Source: Alphaproteobacteria bacterium HGW-Alphaproteobacteria-18 (GTDB taxonomy: Bacteria > Pseudomonadota > Alphaproteobacteria > Caulobacterales > Hyphomonadaceae). From it: a DNA stretch of 64,000 nt. The stretch is taken from the NCBI GenBank assembly GCA_002841155.1, contig PHEH01000004.1, positions 1 to 64,000 on the forward strand. Direction: 5' to 3'. Position numbers and translations under genes: made by a program. A model generated the notes under the pieces. The model did not search any database and was not told the origin of the DNA. It saw only the letters and a list, made by a program, of their open reading frames with translations. Below, one piece after another: positions 42,677-51,087 of this stretch (positions are counted from its first letter, which is position 1; each line of letters starts with the position of its first letter).

Positions 42677-45259
42677 ATGAAACTTGTCGTCGTCGAGTCT
42701 CCGGCAAAGGCCAAAACGATCAACAAGTACCTGGGGAAGGACTATAAAGTCCTCGCCTCCTACGGTCACATCCGCGATCTGCCGTCGAAAAACGGCTCGG
42801 TTGACCCCGAAAACGACTTCGAAATGGTCTGGGAGGCCGATGCCAAGTCCGCCAAGCGGATCTCCGACATCGCCAACGCCCTGAAAGACGCCGACACGCT
42901 GATCCTGGCGACTGACCCGGATCGCGAGGGCGAGGCCATCTCCTGGCACCTGGTCGAGGCGCTGCGCAAGCGCCGGGCGCTCAAGAAAGATGTCGCCATC
43001 GAGCGCGTCGTGTTCAACGCCATCACCAAGAGCGCCGTCACCCAGGCGATGGAGCATCCGCGCGCCATCGATGCCGAACTGGTCGATGCCTATCTGGCGC
43101 GCCGGGCGCTGGACTATCTGGTGGGCTTCAATCTCTCCCCGGTCCTCTGGCGCAAGCTGCCGGGCTCCCGCTCGGCCGGCCGCGTTCAGTCTGTGGCGCT
43201 GCGCATCGTGTGCGACCGCGAGAACGAAATCGAGAGCTTCCGGGCGCAGGAATACTGGAACATCCTGGCGCAGCTGCGCGCCCCCGATGGCACCGCTTTC
43301 GAAGCGCGCCTGCACAGCCTGGATGGCGAGACGCTGAAGAAATTCACCCTCGGCAATCAGGGCGACGCAAACCGCGCGCTGGAGATCGTCAAGGTCGGCG
43401 GCTATTCGGTCACCAGCGTCGAAGCCAAGCCCGTCAAGCGCAATCCGCCCCCGCCCTTCATTACCTCCACGCTGCAACAGGAAGCCAGCCGCAAGCTCGG
43501 CTTCAACGCCAAGCGCACGATGCAGGCCGCCCAGAAGCTCTACGAAGAAGGCCGCATCACCTATATGCGGACCGATGGCGTCAACATGGCCGAGGAAGCC
43601 TATGTCGCCGCGCGCAGCATGATCCAGACCAATTACGGCGCGCGCTACCTGCCGGAAAACACCCGCCGCTATTCCTCCAAGGCGAAGAACGCGCAGGAGG
43701 CCCACGAGGCCGTGCGTCCGACCGACTTCAATCTGCGCCCGGAAGATTATCACGGCGACGGCGACCTGAAGAAGCTCTACACCCTGATCTGGCGCCGGGC
43801 TGTTGCCTCCCAGATGGAAACCGCTCTCTTCGAGCGCACCACCATCGACCTTGCCTCCAGGGACAAGCGCGCCGGCCTGCGGGCCACCGGTCAGGTGCTG
43901 GTGTTTGACGGCTTCATCAAGCTCTATGCCGAAGGCCATGATGCCGGGGACGATGATGACGACGCCGAAGGCCGCCTGCCGAAAATGTCTGAAGGTCAGC
44001 ATGCGGACCTCCTGAAGGCGGACGCCAACCAGTCCTTCACCCAGCCGCCCCCGCGCTATACCGAGGCCTCGCTCGTCAAGCGCCTCGAAGAACTCGGCAT
44101 CGGGCGCCCCTCCACCTATGCCTCCACCATGTCGACGCTGGAAGACCGGGGCTATGTCCGCATCGAGGGCAAGGCGCTGGTGCCGGAAGATAAAGGCCGC
44201 CTAGTCACCGCTTTCCTCGAAAACTTCTTTGCACGCTATGTGGAATATGATTTCACCGCAGGTCTCGAAGAAAAGCTCGACGTCATCTCCGATGGCAAGC
44301 TCGACTGGAAAGCCTTCCTGCGCGAGTTCTGGGAGCAATTTGCCGCCGACATCGACGGCACCAAGGATCTGCGTGTTTCCGCCGTGCTCGACGCACTGAA
44401 CGAGGCGCTCGGCGCCTATGTGTTCCCGCGCACCGACGCCGACGGCAATGCGATCGAAAACCCGCGCCAGTGCCCGCTCTGCAAAGAGGGCGAGCTGTCG
44501 ATGAAACTCGGCAAGTTCGGCGCCTTTGTCGGCTGCTCACGCCATCCTGAATGTAAGTACACCCGCCAGTTTTCCTCCGAGGGCGGAGAAGGCAGCGCCA
44601 TCAGCCCGGACGGCAACGAGATCGGCCTGCATCCTGATACCGGCGCGATGATCCTGCTCAAATCGGGCCGGTTTGGCCCCTATGTGGAAATGGCCAATGG
44701 CGAAAAGCCCAAGCGCGCCAGCCTCGCCAAGGCAGACAATGCCGCCGAGCTCTCGCTGGACCGCGCCGTCGAACTGCTCAGCCTGCCGCGCGAAGTTGGC
44801 CCCCACCCGGAAGATGGCGAGATGATCCTCGCCAATTTCGGCCGCTTCGGGCCTTACGTTCAGCATGGCAAGACCTACGCAAACCTCAAAGACCCGCGCG
44901 ACGTGTTCACCATCGGCGTCAACCACGCCGTCTCGCTGATCGAAGACAAGAAAGCCCGCGGCTCAACGCGCGCGGGGGCAACGGCGCTGAAATCCCTCGG
45001 CGACCACCCCGATGGCGGCGCCCTCGAAGTGTTCGAGGGCCGGTATGGGCCCTATGTCAAATGGGGGAAGGTCAACGCCACCCTGCCCAAGGAAATCACG
45101 CCGGATGTGGTGACGCTTGAGCAGGCCATCGAACTGGTAAACGCCAAAGGCGGCAGCACAAAGAAGAAAGCCCCGGCCAAGAAGGCGGCCGCGAAGAAAC
45201 CGGCTGCGAAGAAAGCCGCGCCGAAGAAGAAGCCGGCGGCGAAGAAGGCTGAGGAGTAG
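42677..45259 (+). CDS. topA: DNA topoisomerase I
   Basis: The 860-residue type IA topoisomerase relaxes negative supercoils. The Toprim domain (MKLVVVESPAKAKTINKYLG, ILATDPDREGEAISWHLV) is followed by the strand-passage core with the active-site Tyr in EGRITYMRTDGVNM (near residue 300). A zinc-binding CPLCKEGELSMKLGKFGAFVGCSRHPECKY comes next, then three GRFGPYV-type repeats. The last 35 residues are a Lys/Ala-rich tail (KKKAPAKKAAAKKPAAKKAA) resembling histone H1 tails, which helps DNA binding. The start is the ATG at 42677. No terminator is seen before the next gene. Confidence 0.97.
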   Translation: MKLVVVESPAKAKTINKYLGKDYKVLASYGHIRDLPSKNGSVDPENDFEMVWEADAKSAKRISDIANALKDADTLILATDPDREGEAISWHLVEALRKRRALKKDVAIERVVFNAITKSAVTQAMEHPRAIDAELVDAYLARRALDYLVGFNLSPVLWRKLPGSRSAGRVQSVALRIVCDRENEIESFRAQEYWNILAQLRAPDGTAFEARLHSLDGETLKKFTLGNQGDANRALEIVKVGGYSVTSVEAKPVKRNPPPPFITSTLQQEASRKLGFNAKRTMQAAQKLYEEGRITYMRTDGVNMAEEAYVAARSMIQTNYGARYLPENTRRYSSKAKNAQEAHEAVRPTDFNLRPEDYHGDGDLKKLYTLIWRRAVASQMETALFERTTIDLASRDKRAGLRATGQVLVFDGFIKLYAEGHDAGDDDDDAEGRLPKMSEGQHADLLKADANQSFTQPPPRYTEASLVKRLEELGIGRPSTYASTMSTLEDRGYVRIEGKALVPEDKGRLVTAFLENFFARYVEYDFTAGLEEKLDVISDGKLDWKAFLREFWEQFAADIDGTKDLRVSAVLDALNEALGAYVFPRTDADGNAIENPRQCPLCKEGELSMKLGKFGAFVGCSRHPECKYTRQFSSEGGEGSAISPDGNEIGLHPDTGAMILLKSGRFGPYVEMANGEKPKRASLAKADNAAELSLDRAVELLSLPREVGPHPEDGEMILANFGRFGPYVQHGKTYANLKDPRDVFTIGVNHAVSLIEDKKARGSTRAGATALKSLGDHPDGGALEVFEGRYGPYVKWGKVNATLPKEITPDVVTLEQAIELVNAKGGSTKKKAPAKKAAAKKPAAKKAAPKKKPAAKKAEE

Positions 45260-45324
45260 CTGTTCAGCCTCCCTTCAGCTTTCCTCTGCCCGTATGCGGA
45301 GGAATCTGACGGGACCTCAACGCC

Positions 45325-45663
45325 ATGCTCCTGCCCGCCCTGTTTTCGGCGATTGCCCTGATCGGCACACCGGTCGGCTCAACCAGTCCGTATGACATGG
45401 ACATCTATGTACGAGACAAAGCGCGCGAGACCGTGTTCATGGCCTCGCCCGGCATGGCTGATGCCGGCGCGCTTCCCGTCTTCCGCATCTGCTATCGTAG
45501 CGCCGCCTCGACCCCTGCGCCGGACGCCCTCAATGTGCATATCGGCACGCGCACGCAGCGGCTCACCCAAGGCAGGTGCAGCTTCTTCGCAGGCGACCAG
45601 ATAGACCTCGCCCTTGGGAACGGCGAGGGCACGGTCCGCGCAAGCATCACGCTGCTGCGTTGA
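45325..45663 (+). CDS. Small exported protein A, unrecognised
   Basis: The 112-residue product starts with a hydrophobic leader (MLLPALFSAIALIGTPVGS). Two Cys, in FRICYRS and GRCSFFAGDQID, are spaced like those of the next gene's product, which suggests a tandem paralogue and a disulfide. The body looks beta-rich. I know no family. It lies 65 bp after topA and may be read from its own promoter. An exported adhesin-like or inhibitor-like role would be speculation. Confidence 0.6.
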   Translation: MLLPALFSAIALIGTPVGSTSPYDMDIYVRDKARETVFMASPGMADAGALPVFRICYRSAASTPAPDALNVHIGTRTQRLTQGRCSFFAGDQIDLALGNGEGTVRASITLLR

Positions 45664-45729
45664 GATTGACACCGGCGGAGGCTCACGCAACCTCCAGAGA
45701 GATTGAGTCGTGGGGACGCAAAGTAGGTC

Positions 45730-46095
45730 ATGATCCGGAAAATCCTGCTGGCATTCATCGCCGCCGCGCTGGCGTTCCCGCTTTCCGCGTTCGCCCAGGT
45801 GCCCCCGCCCATCCGCGTCACGGCCAAGGGCAAGGAAGTCGTGCCTGTGCTGGTCAGCCAGCCTTTGCCAGAAGGGGCGCAATTGCTCTCCACGCCGGTT
45901 TTGCAGGTGTGTCATGGCGGCGGAAACGCGGTGAACGCAGTGATCCTCTCGGGCGACCTGGACTTTGACGAAACCGACAACATCGAAACCGTTGTGGTGC
46001 CCGGCCAGTGCGTGTTCATCTCGGCGCGCCTCGTGCGCCTGACGACGAATACAGACGGCGCCAGTACGGCCATCCTCGTGCAACTGGTACGCTAG
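45730..46095 (+). CDS. Small exported protein B, paralogue of the preceding gene
   Basis: The 121-residue product has a clear signal peptide (MIRKILLAFIAAALAFPLSAFA). Beyond it, VLQVCHGGGNAVNAVILSGD and VVPGQCVFISARLVRLTTN place two Cys about 40 residues apart, as in the gene before, and both end in a -(V/L)LR or LVR strand. This points to a duplicated beta-sandwich domain of unknown function. It is 66 bp after its neighbour and 59 bp before rnr. Confidence 0.65.
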   Translation: MIRKILLAFIAAALAFPLSAFAQVPPPIRVTAKGKEVVPVLVSQPLPEGAQLLSTPVLQVCHGGGNAVNAVILSGDLDFDETDNIETVVVPGQCVFISARLVRLTTNTDGASTAILVQLVR

Positions 46096-46154
46096 AAACG
46101 GCTTTCGCATAAAAGGCCGCGCAATTGGGCGCGAATTCGCCTATATCCGGCTCC

Positions 46155-48449
46155 ATGAGTTTTCCAGATAGACAGACTGTCCTTGATTTTCTGAAAGAAA
46201 ATCCGGACGCCACCACGAAAGCCGATATCGCTCGGGGCCTTAAAGTGAAGGGCCTGGAGCGGGCAACCCTGCGCGATGTGCTCAAGGAACTTGAGGAAGA
46301 GGGCAAGCTGGAGCGCACCGGCAAGCGCAGCTTTGCGCAGACCAACCGCCCGCCCCCGTCCGGCCTCGTCGAATTTACCCGCCTCACCAAAGAGGGCGAT
46401 CTTGTCGGCCAGTGCGTCGGCGAAAGCGGCCTCTTCGGGCCCGAGCTCGTCTATGGCGGCCCCTCGGGCAAGAGCCGGGGCCGCGCGCCGGGCAAGGGCG
46501 ACCGGGCGATCTGCAAGATCGTGCCGCGCGAGGATGGAGAATGGCGCGCCTATGTCATCACCCTGCTCGAAAAACGCCTCAGCGACCGGATCGTCGGCCT
46601 TTATGAACACGCCCCGCGCGGCGGCCGGGTCATCCCCGCCAGCCGCAAGGAGCGGCGCGAGTTGCTGATCCAGGAAGGCGACCGCAAGGGCGCCAAGGAT
46701 GGCGACCTCGTGATTGCCGAGCCAAAGCCCGAAGGCCGCCGCCAGCTTGGCCCGCCACTCGGCGTGGTCAAGGAAGTGATCGGCCATATCACCGATGCGC
46801 GCTCGGCGAGCCTCATCGCGATCTATGCGCATGATATTCCCGTCGACTTTCCCGAAGCGGCGCTGATTGAAGCGCGCGAGAAAGAGCCCGCAGACGCTCC
46901 GCGGACGGATCTTCGCAACACCCCCCTCATCACCATCGACCCGCATGACGCGCGCGACCATGACGATGCCGTCTGGGCCGAGCAAATGGAAGACGGCGGC
47001 TGGAAAGTGATCGTGGCGATTGCCGATGTGGCCGCCTATGTCACCGAAGGCTCAGCCCTCGACAAGGAAGCGGAAAAGCGCGGCAACTCGACCTATTTCC
47101 CGGACCGGGTCGTCCCTATGCTGCCATTTGAGCTGTCGGCAGATGCCTGCTCGCTGCGCGAGAATGAAGACCGGCCATGCCTGGCGGTGGAGATGGTCTT
47201 CTCTGCCGATGGCCATAAGAAACGCCACCGCTTCCTGCGCGCCACGATGCGCTCGGCGGCAAAGCTTTCGTATGAAGAGGCGCAGGACGCCATTGATGGC
47301 AAGCCCGGCGGCAAGGGCGAGGAGCTGCTGGAAACTGTGCTGAAGCCACTTTGGGGCGCCTATGCGGCCGTCTCCAAAGCGCGCGACATCCGCAGCCCGC
47401 TCGACCTCGACATGCCAGAGCGCCGGATCATGTTCACGCCCGAGGGCGAGCTTGACGGCATCGTCACAAAAGTGCGCCTCGACGCGCACCGCCTGATCGA
47501 AGAGTTCATGATCCAGGCCAACGTCGCCGCCGCCGAAACGCTGGAGCAGAAGAACAGCCCCGTCATGTACCGCGTGCATGACACGCCGTCGGACGCGAAA
47601 GTGGCGGCGTTTGCCGAGTTCCTGCAAACGCTCGACATGAAATGGAATATCGGGGAACGTCCGCAGACGCAGAAGTTCAATCGCCTGCTCGCCGAAATCC
47701 GCGGCGGGGACTATGAAGGCATGATCTCGCAGATGGTGCTGCGCACGCAGGCCCAGGCGATCTATTCGGAAGAAAACCTCGGCCACTTCGGCCTCAACCT
47801 TCCCAAGTACGCCCACTTCACCTCGCCCATCCGGCGGTATGCTGACCTTGTCGTCCACCGCGCGCTGATCCGGGCGCATGACTTTGGCCCCGATGGCCTC
47901 TCAGAGCGCGCCGCTGCGCGCCTCGAAGAGATCGCCGAGCATATCTCGATGACCGAGCGCCGCTCGATGGCGGCTGAGCGCGACGCGACCGACCGCTATC
48001 TGGCGATCTTCCTGTCAGACCGCGTGGGCGCCGAGTTTGATGGCCGCATCACGGGCGTCACGCCGGCCGGTCTCTTCGTCTCGCTGGCCGGATCGGGCGC
48101 CGATGGCTTCGTGCCGATTTCCTCGATTTCAGAAGACTACTGGATTCATGACGAGGCGGCTGTCGCCGTTTATGCGCGGGGCTCGGGCAAGACCTTCTCC
48201 ATCGGCCAGATCGTCCGTGTAAAGCTGCGCGAAGTGACGCCGCTTCAGGGCGGGCTGCTGTTGGAGATGCTGTCGGAGCCGCTGCCTGCGCCGCCGGGCC
48301 GACAGGCCGCGCGCCAGGCGATCACCCGCGAGCGCGGCGGCCCGCGCAGCCGCAGTGGTGGCGGCGGCGGCAGTGGCCCGCCCCGCAGAGGCAAGCCGAA
48401 ATTCGACAAACGCACGCTGCCCAAGAAGGGCAAGCCGAAGCGGCGATAG
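46155..48449 (+). CDS. rnr: Ribonuclease R
   Basis: About 764 residues from the ATG at 46155; the track start is a TTG. The order is an N-terminal winged helix (FPDRQTVLDFLKENPDATTKADIARGL), two cold-shock domains, the RNB catalytic domain with TIDPHDARDHDDAVWAEQM (the four catalytic Asp), and an S1 domain (GAEFDGRITGVTPAGLFVSLAGSGADGFV). The tail is Arg/Gly/Lys-rich (GGPRSRSGGGGGSGPPRRGKPK), typical of RNase R. It degrades structured RNA 3' to 5'. A palindromic repeat follows the gene in a 241-bp gap. Confidence 0.96.
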   Translation: MSFPDRQTVLDFLKENPDATTKADIARGLKVKGLERATLRDVLKELEEEGKLERTGKRSFAQTNRPPPSGLVEFTRLTKEGDLVGQCVGESGLFGPELVYGGPSGKSRGRAPGKGDRAICKIVPREDGEWRAYVITLLEKRLSDRIVGLYEHAPRGGRVIPASRKERRELLIQEGDRKGAKDGDLVIAEPKPEGRRQLGPPLGVVKEVIGHITDARSASLIAIYAHDIPVDFPEAALIEAREKEPADAPRTDLRNTPLITIDPHDARDHDDAVWAEQMEDGGWKVIVAIADVAAYVTEGSALDKEAEKRGNSTYFPDRVVPMLPFELSADACSLRENEDRPCLAVEMVFSADGHKKRHRFLRATMRSAAKLSYEEAQDAIDGKPGGKGEELLETVLKPLWGAYAAVSKARDIRSPLDLDMPERRIMFTPEGELDGIVTKVRLDAHRLIEEFMIQANVAAAETLEQKNSPVMYRVHDTPSDAKVAAFAEFLQTLDMKWNIGERPQTQKFNRLLAEIRGGDYEGMISQMVLRTQAQAIYSEENLGHFGLNLPKYAHFTSPIRRYADLVVHRALIRAHDFGPDGLSERAAARLEEIAEHISMTERRSMAAERDATDRYLAIFLSDRVGAEFDGRITGVTPAGLFVSLAGSGADGFVPISSISEDYWIHDEAAVAVYARGSGKTFSIGQIVRVKLREVTPLQGGLLLEMLSEPLPAPPGRQAARQAITRERGGPRSRSGGGGGSGPPRRGKPKFDKRTLPKKGKPKRR

Positions 48450-48467
48450 ACCTGAACTGAGACATTT

Positions 48468-48630
48468 CCCCCTCCACCCCTTCGGGGCACCTCCCCCGCT
48501 TCGCAGGGGAGGATGAGGTTGCACCGAGACGCCCTCTTGTCCTCCCCTGCGAAGCGGGGGGTGAGGCGGAACAGGCATCGCGCTGCGATGTCCCGCCGAA
48601 CGACGCTGCAACGCAGCGAGACGGAGGGGG
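48468..48630. repeat. Interspersed palindromic repeat, copy C
   Basis: Perfect 21-bp arms CCCCCGCTTCGCAGGGGAGGA (48493-48513) and their reverse complement (48540-48560) sit inside outer arms CCCCCTCC/GGAGGGGG. The first half reappears, nearly identical, at 57781-57827. Confidence 0.85.
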
Positions 48631-48690
48631 GTGCGGCCTGACCCGGCGTCACTGTTTTCAGAGGCCGCGATTCGCCTTTAAGATCACCAC

Positions 48691-49416
48691 ATGTCCGGCA
48701 TGCTCAAATCCGCGTTCGATAAAGAAGAAGACGGCGACGTCATCATCCGGGGAAAGCCGAGCCTGCGTCCCAAGGATGCGGCGACGCTGATCCTTGTGCG
48801 GCGCGACCAGGCCCAGCCGCGCGTGCTGATGGGCAAGCGCGCGGGCACCAACGCCTTCATGCCCGACAAATACGTGTTCCCCGGCGGGCGGGTAGACCCC
48901 CATGACGGCAAGGCGCTTGCCTGGCAGGAGCTGCGCCCCGATGTGGAGCACAAGCTGCGCCTGCTGTCGCGCCGCCTGCCCCGCTCGATGGCGCTGACCG
49001 CGATTCGCGAGCTGTTTGAGGAAACCGGCCTGATCATGGGCCGCTCGGCCGAAATGCCCGACACCTGCCCCATCGGCTGGGAAGATTTCCACAGGATGGA
49101 TATTGCGCCCGATCTTGCCCCGCTGACCTTCATCGGCCGGGCCGTCACCCCACCTTACCGCCCCCGGCGCTTTGATGCGCGCTTCTTCATGGCCGAGGCC
49201 GAGGAAGCCCTGATCGACGAGCGCCCCCCGGTGGACGGGGCGGAGCTGTCAGACCTGCAATGGGTGACGCTGGCGGACGCCATGAAGCTCGACCTGCCCT
49301 CGGTCACCCGGTTCATGCTGGAAGAGATCGGCGAGCGGTTGGCCAAACCGGCGGAGGATCACCGCCCACCCTATCTGCGCTGGACCCGTAGCGGGCATCA
49401 GACCGACCGTCTGTGA
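48691..49416 (+). CDS. NUDIX hydrolase
   Basis: The 241-residue protein has a Nudix box split by an insertion: FPGGRVDPHDG, about 40 residues, then ALTAIRELFEETGLIMG, which carries the REUXEEXGU metal ligands. The N-terminal strand AATLILVRRDQAQPRVLMGKRAG and the later LTFIGRAVTPPYRPRRFDARFFM fit the larger NUDIX group related to coenzyme A or nucleotide-sugar pyrophosphatases. The substrate cannot be told. It begins 75 bp after the palindromic repeat and ends just before the second TGTCC array. Confidence 0.85.
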   Translation: MSGMLKSAFDKEEDGDVIIRGKPSLRPKDAATLILVRRDQAQPRVLMGKRAGTNAFMPDKYVFPGGRVDPHDGKALAWQELRPDVEHKLRLLSRRLPRSMALTAIRELFEETGLIMGRSAEMPDTCPIGWEDFHRMDIAPDLAPLTFIGRAVTPPYRPRRFDARFFMAEAEEALIDERPPVDGAELSDLQWVTLADAMKLDLPSVTRFMLEEIGERLAKPAEDHRPPYLRWTRSGHQTDRL

Positions 49417-49424
49417 CCCGGCGG

Positions 49425-49470
49425 TGTCCCGCAACTGTCTCTGATTGTCCTGAAGTGTCCCGATTTGTCC
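49425..49470 (+). repeat. Five-unit TGTCC periodic array
   Basis: TGTC recurs at 49425, 49436, 49446, 49456 and 49466, followed by C in four of five, so the period is 11, 10, 10, 10. It matches the 33861-33933 array but is on the plus strand, between the NUDIX gene and the rpmG promoter. Confidence 0.85.
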
Positions 49471-49493
49471 CGCGTATGACCGCCTCAGACCGC

Positions 49494-49522
49494 TTGACTT
49501 CCCCCGGCAGGCTCGTCAATAA
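49494..49522 (+). promoter_or_regulatory. Possible sigma-70 promoter of rpmG
   Basis: TTGACT (49494-49499), a 17-base spacer and CAATAA (49517-49522) lie 42 bp before the rpmG start. The -10 match is weak, so this is tentative. Confidence 0.35.
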
Positions 49523-49563
49523 GCGCGTTTTCCAGATTCACCCCTGATCAGAAGGGCCGCGAC

Positions 49564-49731
49564 ATGGCCAAACCCGCAACCATCAAAATCCGCCTCAATT
49601 CGACGGCTGATACCGGCTTTTTCTATGTGACGAAGAAGAACCCGCGCACGATGACCGAGAAAATGGTCCAGCGGAAGTATGATCCCGTCGCCAAGAAGCA
49701 CGTCGACTTCAAAGAAGGCAAGATCAAGTAA
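49564..49731 (+). CDS. rpmG: 50S ribosomal protein L33
   Basis: This 55-residue gene is too short for the ORF track. The product [20 protein letters not shown] continues [20 protein letters not shown] and [15 protein letters not shown], the Cys-free type of L33 found in Alphaproteobacteria. The ATG follows AAGGGCCGCGAC. A clear hairpin terminator lies 30 bp after the stop. The neighbourhood rpmG-MFS-pleD-divK resembles the Caulobacter arrangement. Confidence 0.96.
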   Translation: MAKPATIKIRLNSTADTGFFYVTKKNPRTMTEKMVQRKYDPVAKKHVDFKEGKIK

Positions 49732-49760
49732 GATCTCTGTCTCTATTGGATTTTTTTTGA

Positions 49761-49788
49761 AAACCCGCGCCTCACCGCGCGGGTTTTT
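49761..49788 (+). terminator. Rho-independent terminator of rpmG
   Basis: aaacccgcgc pairs with gcgcgggttt around a ctcacc loop, followed by TTTTT. It also lies just after the convergent MFS gene and may act weakly for it. Confidence 0.88.
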
Positions 49789-49799
49789 CGTATCCGGGA

Positions 49800-51026
49800 T
49801 CAGCGCTCCGGGCGCCCGTCATGCAGCTTGCGCGCATCCCGCAGCTTCGGGAACAGGAAGGCCGAAACCCCTGCGATACCAATCGCGGCGATTCCCCCGC
49901 CCACCACCGTCACCACCGGCCCCAGCGCCGCCGCCATGAATCCGGCCCGCGCCTCCCCCAGCTCATTCGACGCCCCCACAAAGATCGAGTTGACCGCATT
50001 CACGCGCCCCCTGACCTGATCCGGCGTCCAGACCTGCACCAGAATCTCGCGGATATAGACCGACACCATGTCAAACCCGCCAACGAGGATGAGCGCCAGG
50101 ATCGACACCCAGGCGAGGGTCGAGGCGCCAAACACCGCCGTGGCAAGCCCAAACAGGGCGACCGCCCCCAGCAGTATCCACCCGGCATAATCCCGGATCG
50201 GGAAAGCCGTGATGATCGCGATGGCGATGATCGCCCCCACACCCGGCGCCGCGCGCAGCAGGCCAAGCCCCAGCTCGCCGACATCCAGGATATCCCGCGC
50301 ATAAACCGGCATCAGGGCAATCGCCCCGCCCAGCAGCACGGCGAAGAGATCGAGCGTGATCGCGCCGAGGACGATCTTCTGCTTCCAGATATAGCTGAAG
50401 CCCCCGAGCAGGCTGGACAGGGTCGTAGGGGCCTTGTCGATCTGCTGGACGGGCTTGGGGATCGTCAGGATGAGCGTGGCGCCCACTGCAAAGAGGGCCG
50501 TGGCGGTGCCATAGGCAGCCACGGGCGAGAGGCCATAGAGCAGCCCGCCCGCCACCGGCCCGGCAATCGTCGCCAGCTGCCAGGACGAGCTGATCCAGCC
50601 AACCGCGTTGGGAAACACCTCCCGCGGCACCAGATTGACCGCCAGGCTGGTCGAGGCCGGACCATAGAAGGCGCGGGCGACACCAAACATCGTCAACACG
50701 CTCAGCACCAGCACCGGCGCGAACTGATCACTCGTGGCGAGGTAGAGGATCGCCCCCGCACAGGCCATCATGAGCAGCATGGCGCTGCCCATCACGAGGC
50801 GCCGGCCGATCCGGTCTGCGGTGTTACCGGTGACCACCACGAGGCAGAGCGCCGGGAGGAACTGGACTAGGCCAATCCAGCCGAGTAGCGCCGGATCGCG
50901 CGTCGCGTCATAGATCTGCCAACCGACCGCGACCGAGAGCACCTGCACCGAGAAAGAGGTGAAGAAACGCGATATGAAATAGCGGGTGTAGGACGAATAC
51001 CGGAACGCTTCGAAACGGTCAGACAT
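49800..51026 (-). CDS. MFS transporter (EntS/DHA3-like)
   Basis: The 408-residue protein has about 12 membrane segments of the major facilitator superfamily. The loop motif GNTADRIGRRLVMG between segments 2 and 3 and AFYGPASTSLAVNLVPREVFPNAVGW in segment 4-5 are typical of the DHA3/EntS group, which exports siderophores or drugs. The substrate is not predictable here. It lies downstream of pleD on the same strand with 61 bp between, so it may be read through from the divK-pleD operon. Confidence 0.85.
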   Translation of the reverse strand: MSDRFEAFRYSSYTRYFISRFFTSFSVQVLSVAVGWQIYDATRDPALLGWIGLVQFLPALCLVVVTGNTADRIGRRLVMGSAMLLMMACAGAILYLATSDQFAPVLVLSVLTMFGVARAFYGPASTSLAVNLVPREVFPNAVGWISSSWQLATIAGPVAGGLLYGLSPVAAYGTATALFAVGATLILTIPKPVQQIDKAPTTLSSLLGGFSYIWKQKIVLGAITLDLFAVLLGGAIALMPVYARDILDVGELGLGLLRAAPGVGAIIAIAIITAFPIRDYAGWILLGAVALFGLATAVFGASTLAWVSILALILVGGFDMVSVYIREILVQVWTPDQVRGRVNAVNSIFVGASNELGEARAGFMAAALGPVVTVVGGGIAAIGIAGVSAFLFPKLRDARKLHDGRPER

Positions 51027-51087
51027 GAACGCGCAGGCTCCAGGGCAGCTGGTCAGCCGCTGTGAGCCCGCCGGGGCGCCAAGTCAA

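Noticed and set aside
42635-44002. 455-codon minus-strand ORF opposite topA
   Set aside because: topA motifs on the plus strand are complete; the antisense frame has no recognisable domain.
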